Shown here: positions 17,196 to 25,899 of the stretch, one piece after another
Layout: every line of letters starts with the position of its first letter
How positions within the stretch are numbered: position 1 is the first letter of the stretch
NCBI GenBank assembly: GCA_016713425.1
Contig: JADJPE010000005.1
Location: 1,612,001 to 1,676,000 of the forward strand
Length of the DNA stretch: 64,000 nt
Direction of reading: 5' to 3'
DNA from: Deltaproteobacteria bacterium
GTDB taxonomy: Bacteria; Myxococcota; Kuafuiibacteriia; Kuafuiibacteriales; Kuafuiibacteriaceae
The notes under the pieces: generated by a model
What the model was told of the DNA's origin: nothing
Databases searched by the model: none
The model's input: the letters and a program-made list of their open reading frames with translations, nothing else
Made by a program: the position numbers and the translations under genes

Positions 17196-18348
17196 ACCGA
17201 AGCGCGGTTGGCTTCAAAGGATGTCGAGCGAAACGCGCGCGATGGTTACGGCGCGTCGCGTCGGGTCGACGAGCGTATGGGCGCGGGGGCGCTTGCGCCA
17301 GGGTATGGGCTTGACCTTGAGCCTGGGTGTCGCCCTCGCGTCTCTGGCAGCGCCGTGCGTATTCATGCCGCGTCTGGCCGGGGCGGCGACGCCGGCCTCC
17401 GAATGTCTCAAGAAGCTGCGCGCCAATCCCAAGGTGGCGGAGGTCGAGCTCAAGATGGTTACGCTCGCTCCGGCGGGGTCGCAATGGGCGAAGAGCTTTC
17501 AGTCTTGGACCGATGAAGCGCTTTCGGCTTCGGATTGTCGACTTTGGTTGCGATGGTACTGGAATGGCGGAGGTGGCGGCGACGAGGTTCGGATGGTCGC
17601 GGATCTGCGGCAGGGTCAACGCCACGGCGCTGCGATGACGGGCGTTGGGCTCGGCGAGATCTACAAGGACGTCCTCATCTTCCAGGCTCCCGGGCTGTTC
17701 GCGAACTGGCCGGAGCTGGATGCGGCGCGTGATGCTGAGCGCCCCTTCTTTGAAGCGGAGTTTCGCAAGCGTGGTTTCGAGATCATTGGATGGGGTGATG
17801 TTGGTGCTGGGAAGATCATGACGGTCGGCTTTCCTGTCCGCCGACCCGAGGACCTCAAGGGTCGAGGAGCCTGGCATCTCCCCGGCGATCCGGTTGCGCC
17901 CAAGTTGCTCGCGAAGCTCGGGGCGAAGGCTCGACCCACGAGCATCGGTGAAGTCGGCTCCCACTTGGGGAAGGATATTCAGGCCATCGCTTCCGCGCCC
18001 TATGTGTCCGAGCAGCTCCAGCTTGCGTCGAAGATAACCAACATCACCGTGATCACGCCCGTGTTCATCACCGGTGCGCTCGTGATCAAGAAAGAGATGC
18101 TCGACGCGATGCCCGACGATCTGCGAGCGATCTTTCAGTCGACGGGAAAGAAGGCGGCCGAGACGCTGACCAAGACGATCCGCTTTCAGGACGGCGAGGC
18201 GCTCAAGCGCATGAAACAGACGAAGGAGGTGTACCAGCCGAACGCCGAGGACATGAAGGCGTGGCAAGAGGCCTTCCGCGAGGCGCGGATGTCACTGCGG
18301 GGTGCTCCCTTTACGCCTGAAGTATTTGACCGAATCGTGAAGCACTAA
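17182..18348 (+). CDS. TRAP transporter substrate-binding protein, DctP family (TatP-like)
   Basis: A 388-residue periplasmic binding protein. A long basic N-terminus (~40 residues) precedes a signal sequence (LTLSLGVALASLAAPC, then RLAGAATPA). The mature part has DctP-family features: KMVTLAPAGSQWAKSFQSW near its start, WYWNGGGGGDEVRMVADLRQG, AAMTGVGLGEI, then VRRPEDLKGRGAWHLPGDP. It would capture a small-molecule ligand for the DctQM permease; pairing with TatT suggests a non-classical ligand. Whether the true start is 17182 or a later ATG (17188, 17221) cannot be fixed; GGGGGT precedes 17182. Confidence 0.9.
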   Translation: MRMIEPKRGWLQRMSSETRAMVTARRVGSTSVWARGRLRQGMGLTLSLGVALASLAAPCVFMPRLAGAATPASECLKKLRANPKVAEVELKMVTLAPAGSQWAKSFQSWTDEALSASDCRLWLRWYWNGGGGGDEVRMVADLRQGQRHGAAMTGVGLGEIYKDVLIFQAPGLFANWPELDAARDAERPFFEAEFRKRGFEIIGWGDVGAGKIMTVGFPVRRPEDLKGRGAWHLPGDPVAPKLLAKLGAKARPTSIGEVGSHLGKDIQAIASAPYVSEQLQLASKITNITVITPVFITGALVIKKEMLDAMPDDLRAIFQSTGKKAAETLTKTIRFQDGEALKRMKQTKEVYQPNAEDMKAWQEAFREARMSLRGAPFTPEVFDRIVKH

Positions 18349-18435
18349 AGAGCCCGGACCAGAAACCCAGAACGAGAACGAGAACCAAATCCAGTCATTC
18401 GAGGGCCAGAAACTCGAGGATCAGAACTAGAAGAT

Positions 18436-19515
18436 ATGGGAATCCTGTCTAGGGTCAGCCGAGTCTGGCAACGCATCGAAGTCACGCTGGCGATCGGCAT
18501 CGCGCTGCTCGAAATCGGCGTTCTCGTCGGCTGGGTTTCGTTGAGAGCATGGTCGTCGCGCTACACGGGAGAGGGCGACAGCGCGGGTTTGGTTGTGCGC
18601 GCCGTTGTTGGCGTCGTGCTAATGGGCGTCGTGACGCATTGGGGGCTGCTTCGGACCAAACTCCCGTGCACTGCAAGACGTGTCGCCGTGACGATCGCGT
18701 GTGTCTTGGGCGTCATCGCCGCGCGCCTCGGTGTGGACGTTGGCTGTGATCAAGCGTCGAATCTCGTCGCTTGGCTTCAGAGCGCCTCCGTGCTCGCTCT
18801 GATGGGCGGACCCCGGGGTGTTGTGACGCGACTGACGCTCTGGCTCGCGCTCATTGGGGCCTCGCTGGCGGCTGGCCGGGGGAAGCACATCAACATCGAT
18901 GTGGCGACCCGGATGCTCCCTCGCCGTGCCGTGGTGCCCGTTGCGCTCTTCGGGTGGGGTGTGGCGGCCGTGGTGAGTATGGCCGCGACCGTGGGCTTTC
19001 TGGACAGCATCGCGGTGACGAAGTTTCGCGCGGATGCCTTCACCTCGTGCAAGGGCGAAGAGAGCAAGATCTGCGATACACCGGTCGCCGATCGTTTCGC
19101 GGTGGTGCGCCAAGGGCTGGCTGTCGATGCGCTTCTTTTTCGAACGCAACTGGCGCTCGACTGGCGCACGTTGCCTCAGGTCCTGTCCGGCGAGCCCTAC
19201 GACGGTTGGATGACGGGCCAAGCCTGGAACGAGTTCTTGGATGAAAGCGACTTTGGCCTCTACTTTTCGCCAGAAGCCGTCCAAGGTCTGCGCGCTCAGA
19301 CTGCGGATGAGATCAGGACGCCCGCGCTCGTGGATCCCACGACCGGTGAGGGGAGGAATCGGCTCATTCGGGTGCTCGACCTGATCCTCCCCTTCGGCCT
19401 GCTCGTGCTGGGGCTGAAGTTCGTCTTGCGCATCTTGCTCGCCCTGACCGGCGAGATTCAGGTGGACGGCGAGGGTACGCACGAGATGGCGGTTGAACTG
19501 GGTGAAGCGCCATGA
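18436..19515 (+). CDS. TRAP transporter small permease, DctQ family (enlarged)
   Basis: A 359-residue DctQ-type subunit. The conserved motif RGKHINIDVATRMLPRRAVVP in the middle identifies the family. It is about twice the usual DctQ length. The extra sequence comprises additional N-terminal hydrophobic segments and a large soluble insert (~residues 195-300) between the third and last membrane helices of the core. The final helix is LPFGLLVLGLKFVLRILLAL. It stabilises the DctM channel. It ends in an ATGA overlap with DctM. The 87-base gap before it is purine-rich (repeated agaacgagaac-like sequence) and contains no other feature. Confidence 0.88.
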   Translation: MGILSRVSRVWQRIEVTLAIGIALLEIGVLVGWVSLRAWSSRYTGEGDSAGLVVRAVVGVVLMGVVTHWGLLRTKLPCTARRVAVTIACVLGVIAARLGVDVGCDQASNLVAWLQSASVLALMGGPRGVVTRLTLWLALIGASLAAGRGKHINIDVATRMLPRRAVVPVALFGWGVAAVVSMAATVGFLDSIAVTKFRADAFTSCKGEESKICDTPVADRFAVVRQGLAVDALLFRTQLALDWRTLPQVLSGEPYDGWMTGQAWNEFLDESDFGLYFSPEAVQGLRAQTADEIRTPALVDPTTGEGRNRLIRVLDLILPFGLLVLGLKFVLRILLALTGEIQVDGEGTHEMAVELGEAP

Positions 19516-21389
19516 GCAAGGGTCGCAAGGTCGCGATCGTTGCGGCCGCAGTCGCAGCGGTCGGCGCGCTCGCTGGATTCGGATCTTGGCTCCTCGCGCT
19601 CTTCGTTTTGTTGGCGGCGCTCGGGGTGCCTTTGTTCGCGATCATGGGTGGTGGGGCCCAGCTCGCTTGGCTGACGCACAGCGAAGTCCAGTACCACCAT
19701 CTTCGGTTCATTGCGCCGACCGTGCTCGATGCACATTTCTCGGATTCACCCATTTTGGTGACGATCCCTTTATTCACGCTGGTTGGCTACGTGCTTGCCG
19801 AGGCAAAAACACCGGATCGCCTCGTTCGCGGGGCTCGTTGCGTCCTTGGTTGGTTGCCAGGCGGACTGGCGATCGTGGCCGTGATCGCGAGTGCGGTGTT
19901 CACGCTGCTTACGGGTGGAAGTGGTGTCACCATCATTGCGGTGGGCGGCCTGCTCTATCCCGCGCTTCGCAAGCAAGGTTACTCCGATTCGTTTTCGCTG
20001 GGGTTGGTGACCTCCGGTGGATCGGTTGGTCTTCTGCTTCCTTACTCACTGCCGCTGCTGATCTTCGCGCTCGTCGCGCATGTCGACTTCGTGAAGGCGT
20101 TCAAGGCGGTCATCTTGCCCGGCGCTTTCGTTATTCTTCTTTTGGCCCTCTATGCGGCTTATGTAGGCATCAAGGAGCGGATCCCGCGCGAGCGCATGAG
20201 CGTTCAGGAGGTGTTCGAAGCGCTTTGGGCCCTCAAATGGGAGCTCCTGATTCCGGTCATCTTGCTCGTGGGTCTCGGCACTGGGCTTGCCTCCATCGAT
20301 GAAGCGGCAGCACTCGTGGCCGCGTATACGATCATCATCGAGTTCTTCGTCTATCGAGATCTCTCGCTCAAGAAAGACCTCCCACGGATCGTGATGGCCT
20401 CGATGAGCATGGCGGGGGCGATCATCATCATTTTGGCGATGGCCAACGCTTTGATGAATTTCGTCGTCGATCAGCGCATCCCGAACGACCTGCTCAATCT
20501 CATGCTTGAAGCTGGGATCGAGCGGCGTTGGGAGTTCTTGCTCGTGATGAACGTCTTCCTGCTCATCCTTGGCATGGTGATGGAAGGCTTCAGCGCGATC
20601 TTCGTCGCGGTGCCCCTCATCTTGCCATTCGTGGCTGACCTTGGGATGCGCCTTCCGGATGAAGCGATGTCCCCATTTCAGCTCGGCATGATCTTCATCT
20701 TGAACCTCGAGCTTGCCTACTGCATGCCCCCGCTCGGCCTGAACCTCTTCATCGCGAGTTCGCGTTTCAATCGACCGGTTGCGAGTCTTTACCGAGTGGT
20801 CTTGCCCTTCGCGGGCGTTCTTCTTTTCGCGCTGCTCGTGGTGTCGTACGTGCCTTGGATCAGCAATGCCGCCATCCAAGCTGACATCGACGAGCTGCGA
20901 ATGCGGGCCGAACAGCACGGCATTCCCCCTCGGGATGCTTGGATGCTCGAATGCGTCCAGGCTGATCCAACCGACCCACGCCCCTGCACGAGAGAAGACC
21001 GAGCCCGTTTTGGCGAAGACGGTCGCGGGACAGCGGTGCTAAATCGTCCTGACGCGGCCGAGCACGGCGGCGATGGAGATGATACAAACGCTCCGCAAGG
21101 CGCGCCGACCGAGGACTGCAATCCTGACTTTGGCGAGTGCCCGGCACCCAGCGCGAAGCCTTCTGAGGACTGCAATCCTGATTTCGGCGAGTGTCCGGCA
21201 CCCAGGGCGAAGCCTTCTGAGGACTGCAATCCTGATTTCGGCGAGTGCCCAGCACCCAGCGCGAAGCCTTCTGAGGACTGCAATCCTGATTTCGGCGAGT
21301 GTCGAGCACCCAGTGCGAAGCCTTTTGAGGACTGCAATCCTGATTTCGGCGAGTGCCCAGCACCCAGCGCGAAGCCTTCTGAGGACTGA
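19512..21389 (+). CDS. TRAP transporter large permease, DctM family, with repeat tail
   Basis: 625 residues. The first ~455 are a DctM channel subunit with many membrane helices and family motifs such as VLLTGGSGVTIIAVGGLLYP-like and GVTSGGSVGLLLPYSLPLL-like segments (here LLTGGSGVTIIAVG and VTSGGSVGLLLPYSLP), GMVMEGFSAIFVAVPLILP, and LELAYCMPPLGLNLFIASSR. It transports ligand using an ion gradient. The last ~170 residues are unusual: a soluble extension, then five 18-residue repeats EDCNPDFGECPAPSAKPS, each with two cysteines. DctM proteins normally end soon after the last helix, so this tail is an addition specific to this lineage. Only 31 bases separate its stop from that of the convergent rhodanese gene. 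Confidence 0.92.
   Translation: MSKGRKVAIVAAAVAAVGALAGFGSWLLALFVLLAALGVPLFAIMGGGAQLAWLTHSEVQYHHLRFIAPTVLDAHFSDSPILVTIPLFTLVGYVLAEAKTPDRLVRGARCVLGWLPGGLAIVAVIASAVFTLLTGGSGVTIIAVGGLLYPALRKQGYSDSFSLGLVTSGGSVGLLLPYSLPLLIFALVAHVDFVKAFKAVILPGAFVILLLALYAAYVGIKERIPRERMSVQEVFEALWALKWELLIPVILLVGLGTGLASIDEAAALVAAYTIIIEFFVYRDLSLKKDLPRIVMASMSMAGAIIIILAMANALMNFVVDQRIPNDLLNLMLEAGIERRWEFLLVMNVFLLILGMVMEGFSAIFVAVPLILPFVADLGMRLPDEAMSPFQLGMIFILNLELAYCMPPLGLNLFIASSRFNRPVASLYRVVLPFAGVLLFALLVVSYVPWISNAAIQADIDELRMRAEQHGIPPRDAWMLECVQADPTDPRPCTREDRARFGEDGRGTAVLNRPDAAEHGGDGDDTNAPQGAPTEDCNPDFGECPAPSAKPSEDCNPDFGECPAPRAKPSEDCNPDFGECPAPSAKPSEDCNPDFGECRAPSAKPFEDCNPDFGECPAPSAKPSED
21111..21380 (+). repeat. In-frame 54-bp tandem repeat, 5 copies, Cys-paired
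   Basis: Five 54-bp units begin at gaggactgcaatcctga and encode EDCNPDFGECPAPSAKPS with a few substitutions (S to R, P to R, S to F). Each unit keeps both cysteines and the acidic/Asn spacing. Very high unit identity suggests recent amplification. Confidence 0.97.
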
Positions 21390-21420
21390 GATTACGTTTG
21401 CGTCAGATCTGACCTCGATC

Positions 21421-21885
21421 TCATTGAACCCCATCTCGCCGCGTCGTCTCGGTTTCGCCGACGGATGACGTTCCCTGTGACCAACGACTCATGGCGCCTA
21501 GATCGAAAACCTCCGTGAAACCGCGCGCTCTCAACATTCGAGCTGCGCGCGCGCTCCGGTTTCCGCTTCGGCAGTAGACGACCACCGGTCTGGTTTTTGG
21601 GCCGAGCTCGTGCGCGCGCGCTTCGATCTCATGCACGGGAACATGCACAGCGCCTGGTATGTGCCCAGCCTCGAACTCCTGTGTCGTGCGGACATCGATG
21701 AGCGTGGCGCCCGCCGCGACCAGGCGCTGGGCTTCAGCGTGTGCAGAGGCGCTCCTTTGACCACCTTCCCATAAGCCAAAGCCACCGGCGACAAACGCGA
21801 ACGCGATCGCAAACAGGGCGCGCCTTCGAGGCGCCCCCAGATTCGGTTTGGCCTCGCCATCGTTTTTGTCGTCCCGATTCCTCAT
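21421..21885 (-). CDS. Membrane-anchored rhodanese-like sulfurtransferase
   Basis: 154 residues. A basic N-terminus and one hydrophobic helix (RALFAIAFAFVAGGFGLW) suggest anchoring to the inner membrane with the domain outside, or a secreted form. The rhodanese domain has LIDVRTTQEFEAGHIPGAVH and an intact active-site loop VVYCRSGNRSARAAR with the catalytic Cys. It would transfer sulfane sulfur to an acceptor. The start is supported by AGGAGG ten bases upstream of the ATG at 21885. It converges on the TRAP operon and is divergent from the pirin gene. Confidence 0.9.
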   Translation of the reverse strand: MRNRDDKNDGEAKPNLGAPRRRALFAIAFAFVAGGFGLWEGGQRSASAHAEAQRLVAAGATLIDVRTTQEFEAGHIPGAVHVPVHEIEARAHELGPKTRPVVVYCRSGNRSARAARMLRARGFTEVFDLGAMSRWSQGTSSVGETETTRRDGVQ

Positions 21886-22126
21886 GCTTCATGATCCTCC
21901 TGCGTCAAAAGAGAGGCGAGGTGCCTCTATCGGGAATCACCATCGAGCGCAGCTTCCTGGAGGTATGAGCTCGCACGCTCGCAAAAGGTTCCGCAGGTCG
22001 TCTTTGGGGCCCCCCATTGGGCCGCCCCCATTGTGCCCATGCTGGCGCTGGCGCTGGCTTTGGCGGGGCGATACGCTACGTCGAGCTGAGGGAAACACGC
22101 ACCGCAAGGTGGAGGAAGGAATTGAT

Positions 22127-23149
22127 ATGGCCTCGGAGATCGTACTTAGTCCGCTCGGCTTCTCGTGGAGGACACGCGACCCATTCCTCTTTTGTGTTCA
22201 TCACCTGGATCACTATCCGCGAGGCAACGAGCGCTTGGGTCCGTCGACATCGCTCTCTGACCGGACGATCGGGATGGATTTCGAGCTCCGAGACGGTTGG
22301 CGAATGTACCACGGCGAACACGTCCCAGGTTTTCCAGCTCATCCTCATCGCGGCTTTGAGACGGTTACATTGGCTCGGCGGGGCTTCATCGACCACTCAG
22401 ATTCTCTCGGTGCGACGGCGCGCTTCGGCGAAGGCGATGTCCAGTGGATGACGGCGGGGCGGGGCATCGTGCACAGCGAGATGTTTCCCTTGCTCGATCC
22501 CGAGGCTCCCAATCCGCTGGAGCTGTTTCAGATTTGGCTGAATCTTCCGCGCCGCGACAAGATGGTCGAACCACACTTCTCGATGTTGTGGTCGCACCAG
22601 ATCCCCAAATTCGTGGCAAGCGACGCGAGCGCACGCAGGACTGAGGTTACGATCGTCGCGGGTGCGTTCGCCGCGGCGCGGGGCCCAAAGCCGCCGCCGC
22701 GATCCTGGGCGTCCGATCCCGAACACGACGTCATGATCTGGACGCTTCATATGGAGCCCTACGCGGAGTTCACACTCCCGGCCGCGATGCCGAACACGAA
22801 CCGAAGCCTGTACTTCTATTCCGGTTCCACAATCTCGATCGATGATGTTGACGTGGACGCACCGTCCGCCTGCGAGTTCGCCGTCGCGAGCTCGGCTGTC
22901 TTGCGCAACGGCGCCGAGCCGAGCGAGTTCTTGCTCCTTCAGGGGCAGCCGATCCGCGAGCCCGTCGTTCAGCATGGACCCTTCGTCATGAATACGCGGC
23001 AAGAAATCAGCCAAGCGATCCTCGACTATCAACGGACACAGTTCGGCGGATGGCCCTGGGCTGACGCTGAACCGATTCACGCGCGGGACGCTGGCCGTTT
23101 TGCTCGCCACGCCGACGGTCGTGATGACCGACCGTCGTCCGAGACATAA
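22127..23149 (+). CDS. Pirin family protein
   Basis: 340 residues of the bicupin pirin family. The metal ligands of pirins are visible: the two His of GFPAHPHRGFETVT and the His/Glu of AGRGIVHSEM. The N-terminal DPFLFCVHHLDHYPRGN and the Pro-rich LPRRDKMVEPHF are also typical. Bacterial pirins include quercetin 2,3-dioxygenases and regulators of central metabolism; the role here is open. A strong ribosome site (ggaggaagga) ends six bases before the ATG at 22127, which fixes the start despite an open frame extending upstream. The 241 bases between it and the divergent rhodanese contain no gene. Confidence 0.92.
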   Translation: MASEIVLSPLGFSWRTRDPFLFCVHHLDHYPRGNERLGPSTSLSDRTIGMDFELRDGWRMYHGEHVPGFPAHPHRGFETVTLARRGFIDHSDSLGATARFGEGDVQWMTAGRGIVHSEMFPLLDPEAPNPLELFQIWLNLPRRDKMVEPHFSMLWSHQIPKFVASDASARRTEVTIVAGAFAAARGPKPPPRSWASDPEHDVMIWTLHMEPYAEFTLPAAMPNTNRSLYFYSGSTISIDDVDVDAPSACEFAVASSAVLRNGAEPSEFLLLQGQPIREPVVQHGPFVMNTRQEISQAILDYQRTQFGGWPWADAEPIHARDAGRFARHADGRDDRPSSET

Positions 23150-23285
23150 GGGCTCGATCAGCAATAAGGTGGCTGATCGGGTCCTAAGGAGCGCGAGCCG
23201 AAGTTGGACGACAGAACCTTCGAGGCGTCGAGCTCGCTCTTGTCGCCCGGTTGACTCCAGAGTGCGTGCTCGCGATGTTAGCGCG

Positions 23286-24164
23286 GTGCGGATCGTAAGT
23301 TTTGTGCGCGATGGACACCCGGGCATTGGGGTTCTCTCAGGCGATCGAATCGTGGACGCGAGGTCCGCGCTTGGCGATGGATACTCGCGTGATCTCCGTT
23401 TGGTTCTTGCCGACCCGGAACGGACGCTGGAGAGCTTGCGCAAGCTCGAGGATGCGGCAGGCGATTTTGAGATCGACGAAGTGACGCTCTTGCCGGTTGT
23501 TCAACGCCCCGAGAAGATCCTCTGCGTTGGGCTGAACTACGATGCACACCGCGTTGAGACCGGACGCGAGGCGTCGAACCATCCCGTTCTCTTCACGCGT
23601 TTTGCGAGCACCTTGATTGGTCACGGGCGGCCGATCCTCCGGCCGTTGGCCTCCGCCAAGCTCGACTACGAGGGAGAGCTCGCGGTCATCATCGGTCAGC
23701 GAGGACGCCGGGTTCCGGTCGAACGCGCCCTCGACCTGGTTGCCGGCTACACGTGCTTCAATGACGCATCGATCAGAGATTGGCAGCGACACACGCATCA
23801 GTTCACCCCCGGGAAGAACTTCCCGTCGACGGGGGCGCTTGGGCCGTGGCTCGTGACGCGCGACGCGATCGCCGACCCACAGGCCCTGGGCCTGCGGACG
23901 AGGCTCAATGGTGAGGAAGTTCAGTCTGGGCATACCTCGCAAATGATCTTTCCCGTTCGGTACCTGATTCACTACATCACCCAATTCTGCGAGCTCGTTC
24001 CCGGTGATGTGATCGCCACGGGTACGCCGAGCGGGGTCGGATATCGGCGGAGTCCCCCCGTGTACCTTGGACCAGGCGATGTGGTCGAGGTCGACATCGA
24101 AGGTGTCGGATGCCTACGCAATCCGGTTGTGGACGAAGTCAGCGCAGAAGAAGCGAGTCGATGA
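23286..24164 (+). CDS. Fumarylacetoacetate hydrolase (FAH) family protein
   Basis: 292 residues from a GTG at 23286, where the family's usual N-terminus begins (VRIVSFVRDGHPGIGVL). The FAH fold is shown by KILCVGLNYDAHRVETG, the acidic metal ligands in LDYEGELAVIIGQRG and CFNDASIRDWQ, the lysine-containing FTPGKNFPSTGALGPWLVT and GDVIATGTPSGVG near the end. Members include 2-hydroxyhepta-2,4-diene-1,7-dioate isomerases and acylpyruvate hydrolases acting in aromatic degradation. No other degradative gene is nearby, so the substrate is unassigned. Its last codons enter the 14-bp tandem repeat. Confidence 0.92.
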   Translation: MRIVSFVRDGHPGIGVLSGDRIVDARSALGDGYSRDLRLVLADPERTLESLRKLEDAAGDFEIDEVTLLPVVQRPEKILCVGLNYDAHRVETGREASNHPVLFTRFASTLIGHGRPILRPLASAKLDYEGELAVIIGQRGRRVPVERALDLVAGYTCFNDASIRDWQRHTHQFTPGKNFPSTGALGPWLVTRDAIADPQALGLRTRLNGEEVQSGHTSQMIFPVRYLIHYITQFCELVPGDVIATGTPSGVGYRRSPPVYLGPGDVVEVDIEGVGCLRNPVVDEVSAEEASR

Positions 24165-24230
24165 ACCGGGGCGGATGAACCGGGGCGGATGAACCGGGGC
24201 GGATGAACCGGGGCGGATGAACCGGGGTGG
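24161..24230 (+). repeat. 14-bp tandem repeat, 5 copies, across the FAH stop codon
   Basis: Five units of atgaaccggggcgg (the last has t for c) run head to tail. The first unit contains the stop of the FAH gene; the rest is non-coding and leads toward the octaheme cytochrome gene 100 bases downstream. The 14-bp unit is not a multiple of three, unlike the repeats inside genes. Confidence 0.97.
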
Positions 24231-24330
24231 GTCTCGGGTGCCCTCGGCCGCGGGGTGACCGAAGGTTCGGTTGACCAGGAACCCTTTGCGCCTCAGCCTG
24301 GCTCTAACGCCGCGAGCGAGCGTGTGAGCC

Positions 24331-25899
24331 ATGCCCAATGCCCCTTTCTCTCCTGCGCGTCCCCCCGCGCCTCCGTCGTCATCCATGCCCCCAGCATCAC
24401 GTCGCCCACGCCTGGTCGCGCTGCTGCAAGGGCTGATGCTCGTGGCGGTCGTGACCGCGGGAGCCTTCGTTCTCGGGCTTCGGCGCCCACAGTCTGAACC
24501 CGCACCGCTTATGTTTGATTCGCCGAGCAAAGCTTGGCGGAGGCCGCGACCCGTCCATACCGACCATGCGGGCATGATGAAGGGCCCTTTCACCGATGGG
24601 CCGTCGGTGACTCGCGCTTGCCTGGCGTGTCACGAGGACGCAGGCCGCGAAGTCCTCAAGACCTCTCACTTTACTTGGCTAGGATCCAAGGCGAGCATTC
24701 CAGGCCACGACGAGGCCATCGAACCGATCGCGATCGGAAAGCGCAACCTGCTCAACAACTTCTGCCTCAGTATTGAATCGAACTGGCCGCGCTGTACGGC
24801 GTGCCACGCCGGATACGGATGGACCGACGCCTCTTTCGATTTCAACCGCGCCGACGCGGTCGACTGCCTTGTCTGCCACGAACAAACCGGCACCTATCGC
24901 AAGGGTCTCGGTGGTCTGCCCGAGGAAGGCACCGACCTCATGCGGATCGCGGCGAGCGTGGGCGCTCCCACGCGCGAAAACTGCGGGACATGCCACTTCG
25001 CCGGCGGCGGAGGCGATGCCGTCAAGCATGGGGACCTCGATGGGACGCTCTTCTTCCCGCGCGAGCATGTCGACCTCCACATGGGGCGAGAGAACTTCCA
25101 GTGCGTCGATTGTCATCGGACGGAGCATCACGAGATATCTGGGCGCTCGATTTCGGTCAGTGTCACCGGCGACGGGCGTGTCATGTGCGAGGACTGCCAC
25201 GCATCCGCGCCGCATCGTTCGGCGCAACTCAATTTGCACAGCGACGCCGTCGCTTGCGAAACGTGCCACATCCCGGAGATGGCGATCGATACGCCTACGA
25301 AGTTGGTGTGGGACTGGTCCACGGCGGGTCGTGATGTTGCCGTGAAGGATCCACACCGATATCTCAAGGAAAAGGGGAGCTTCGTTTACGGTGCGCGCGT
25401 GCTTCCGGAATATCGATGGTGGAACGGAGAGGCTGAACGTTACCTCAAGCGAGACCGAATCGACCCGACGAAAGTCGTTGGGCTCAATCGTCCGCGCGGT
25501 GACATCGACGATCGCGAGGCTAAGATTTGGCCGTTCAAGGTCCATCGCGGGAAGCAACCGTACGATCGCGAGCTCAAGCATCTCCTCGTTGCGAAGACCT
25601 ATGGACCCGGCGGATTTTGGGAGGACTACGACTGGGGCAAGGCGCTCACGCTTGGATCGAAAGCGGCAGACATCCCATTCAGTGGTCAGTACGGCTTTGC
25701 TGAGACCGAGATGTTCTGGCCTCTGGCGCACATGGTGCAGCCCGGCGAGGGCGCACTTCAGTGCACCGATTGTCACAGCGAGCGGGGAGAAAAGGGACGC
25801 CTCGATTGGCTGGCGCTCGGATTCGACGGCGACCCGGCTTATCGAGGTAGCCCAAGACGAGAGCGCTTCGCGCATGCGTCGGAACGAGGTGACCGATGA
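24331..25899 (+). CDS. Octaheme tetrathionate reductase (OTR)-family cytochrome c
   Basis: 522 residues. One hydrophobic segment (~28-50, LVALLQGLMLVAVVTAGAFV) acts as signal anchor. Eight CXXCH sites follow: CLACH (97), CTACH (155), CLVCH (179), CGTCH (218), CVDCH (258), CEDCH (286), CETCH (309) and CTDCH (~490). The segment GKRNLLNNFCLSIESNWPRCTACHAGYGW closely resembles the octaheme tetrathionate-reductase family known from Shewanella OTR, which reduces tetrathionate, nitrite and hydroxylamine in vitro but whose physiological role is unsettled. It is first in a run linked by ATGA overlaps to a heptaheme cytochrome and cytochrome b, so periplasmic electron exchange with the quinone pool is likely. 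Confidence 0.9.
   Translation: MPNAPFSPARPPAPPSSSMPPASRRPRLVALLQGLMLVAVVTAGAFVLGLRRPQSEPAPLMFDSPSKAWRRPRPVHTDHAGMMKGPFTDGPSVTRACLACHEDAGREVLKTSHFTWLGSKASIPGHDEAIEPIAIGKRNLLNNFCLSIESNWPRCTACHAGYGWTDASFDFNRADAVDCLVCHEQTGTYRKGLGGLPEEGTDLMRIAASVGAPTRENCGTCHFAGGGGDAVKHGDLDGTLFFPREHVDLHMGRENFQCVDCHRTEHHEISGRSISVSVTGDGRVMCEDCHASAPHRSAQLNLHSDAVACETCHIPEMAIDTPTKLVWDWSTAGRDVAVKDPHRYLKEKGSFVYGARVLPEYRWWNGEAERYLKRDRIDPTKVVGLNRPRGDIDDREAKIWPFKVHRGKQPYDRELKHLLVAKTYGPGGFWEDYDWGKALTLGSKAADIPFSGQYGFAETEMFWPLAHMVQPGEGALQCTDCHSERGEKGRLDWLALGFDGDPAYRGSPRRERFAHASERGDR

Noticed and set aside
16966..18267. 433-codon minus-strand frame opposite the DctP gene
   Set aside because: His/Arg/Leu-rich shadow; the plus strand has the DctP signal peptide and family motifs.
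24161..24230. Possible CRISPR or attachment site
   Set aside because: No spacers, unit too short, and no integrase, cas gene or mobile element nearby.
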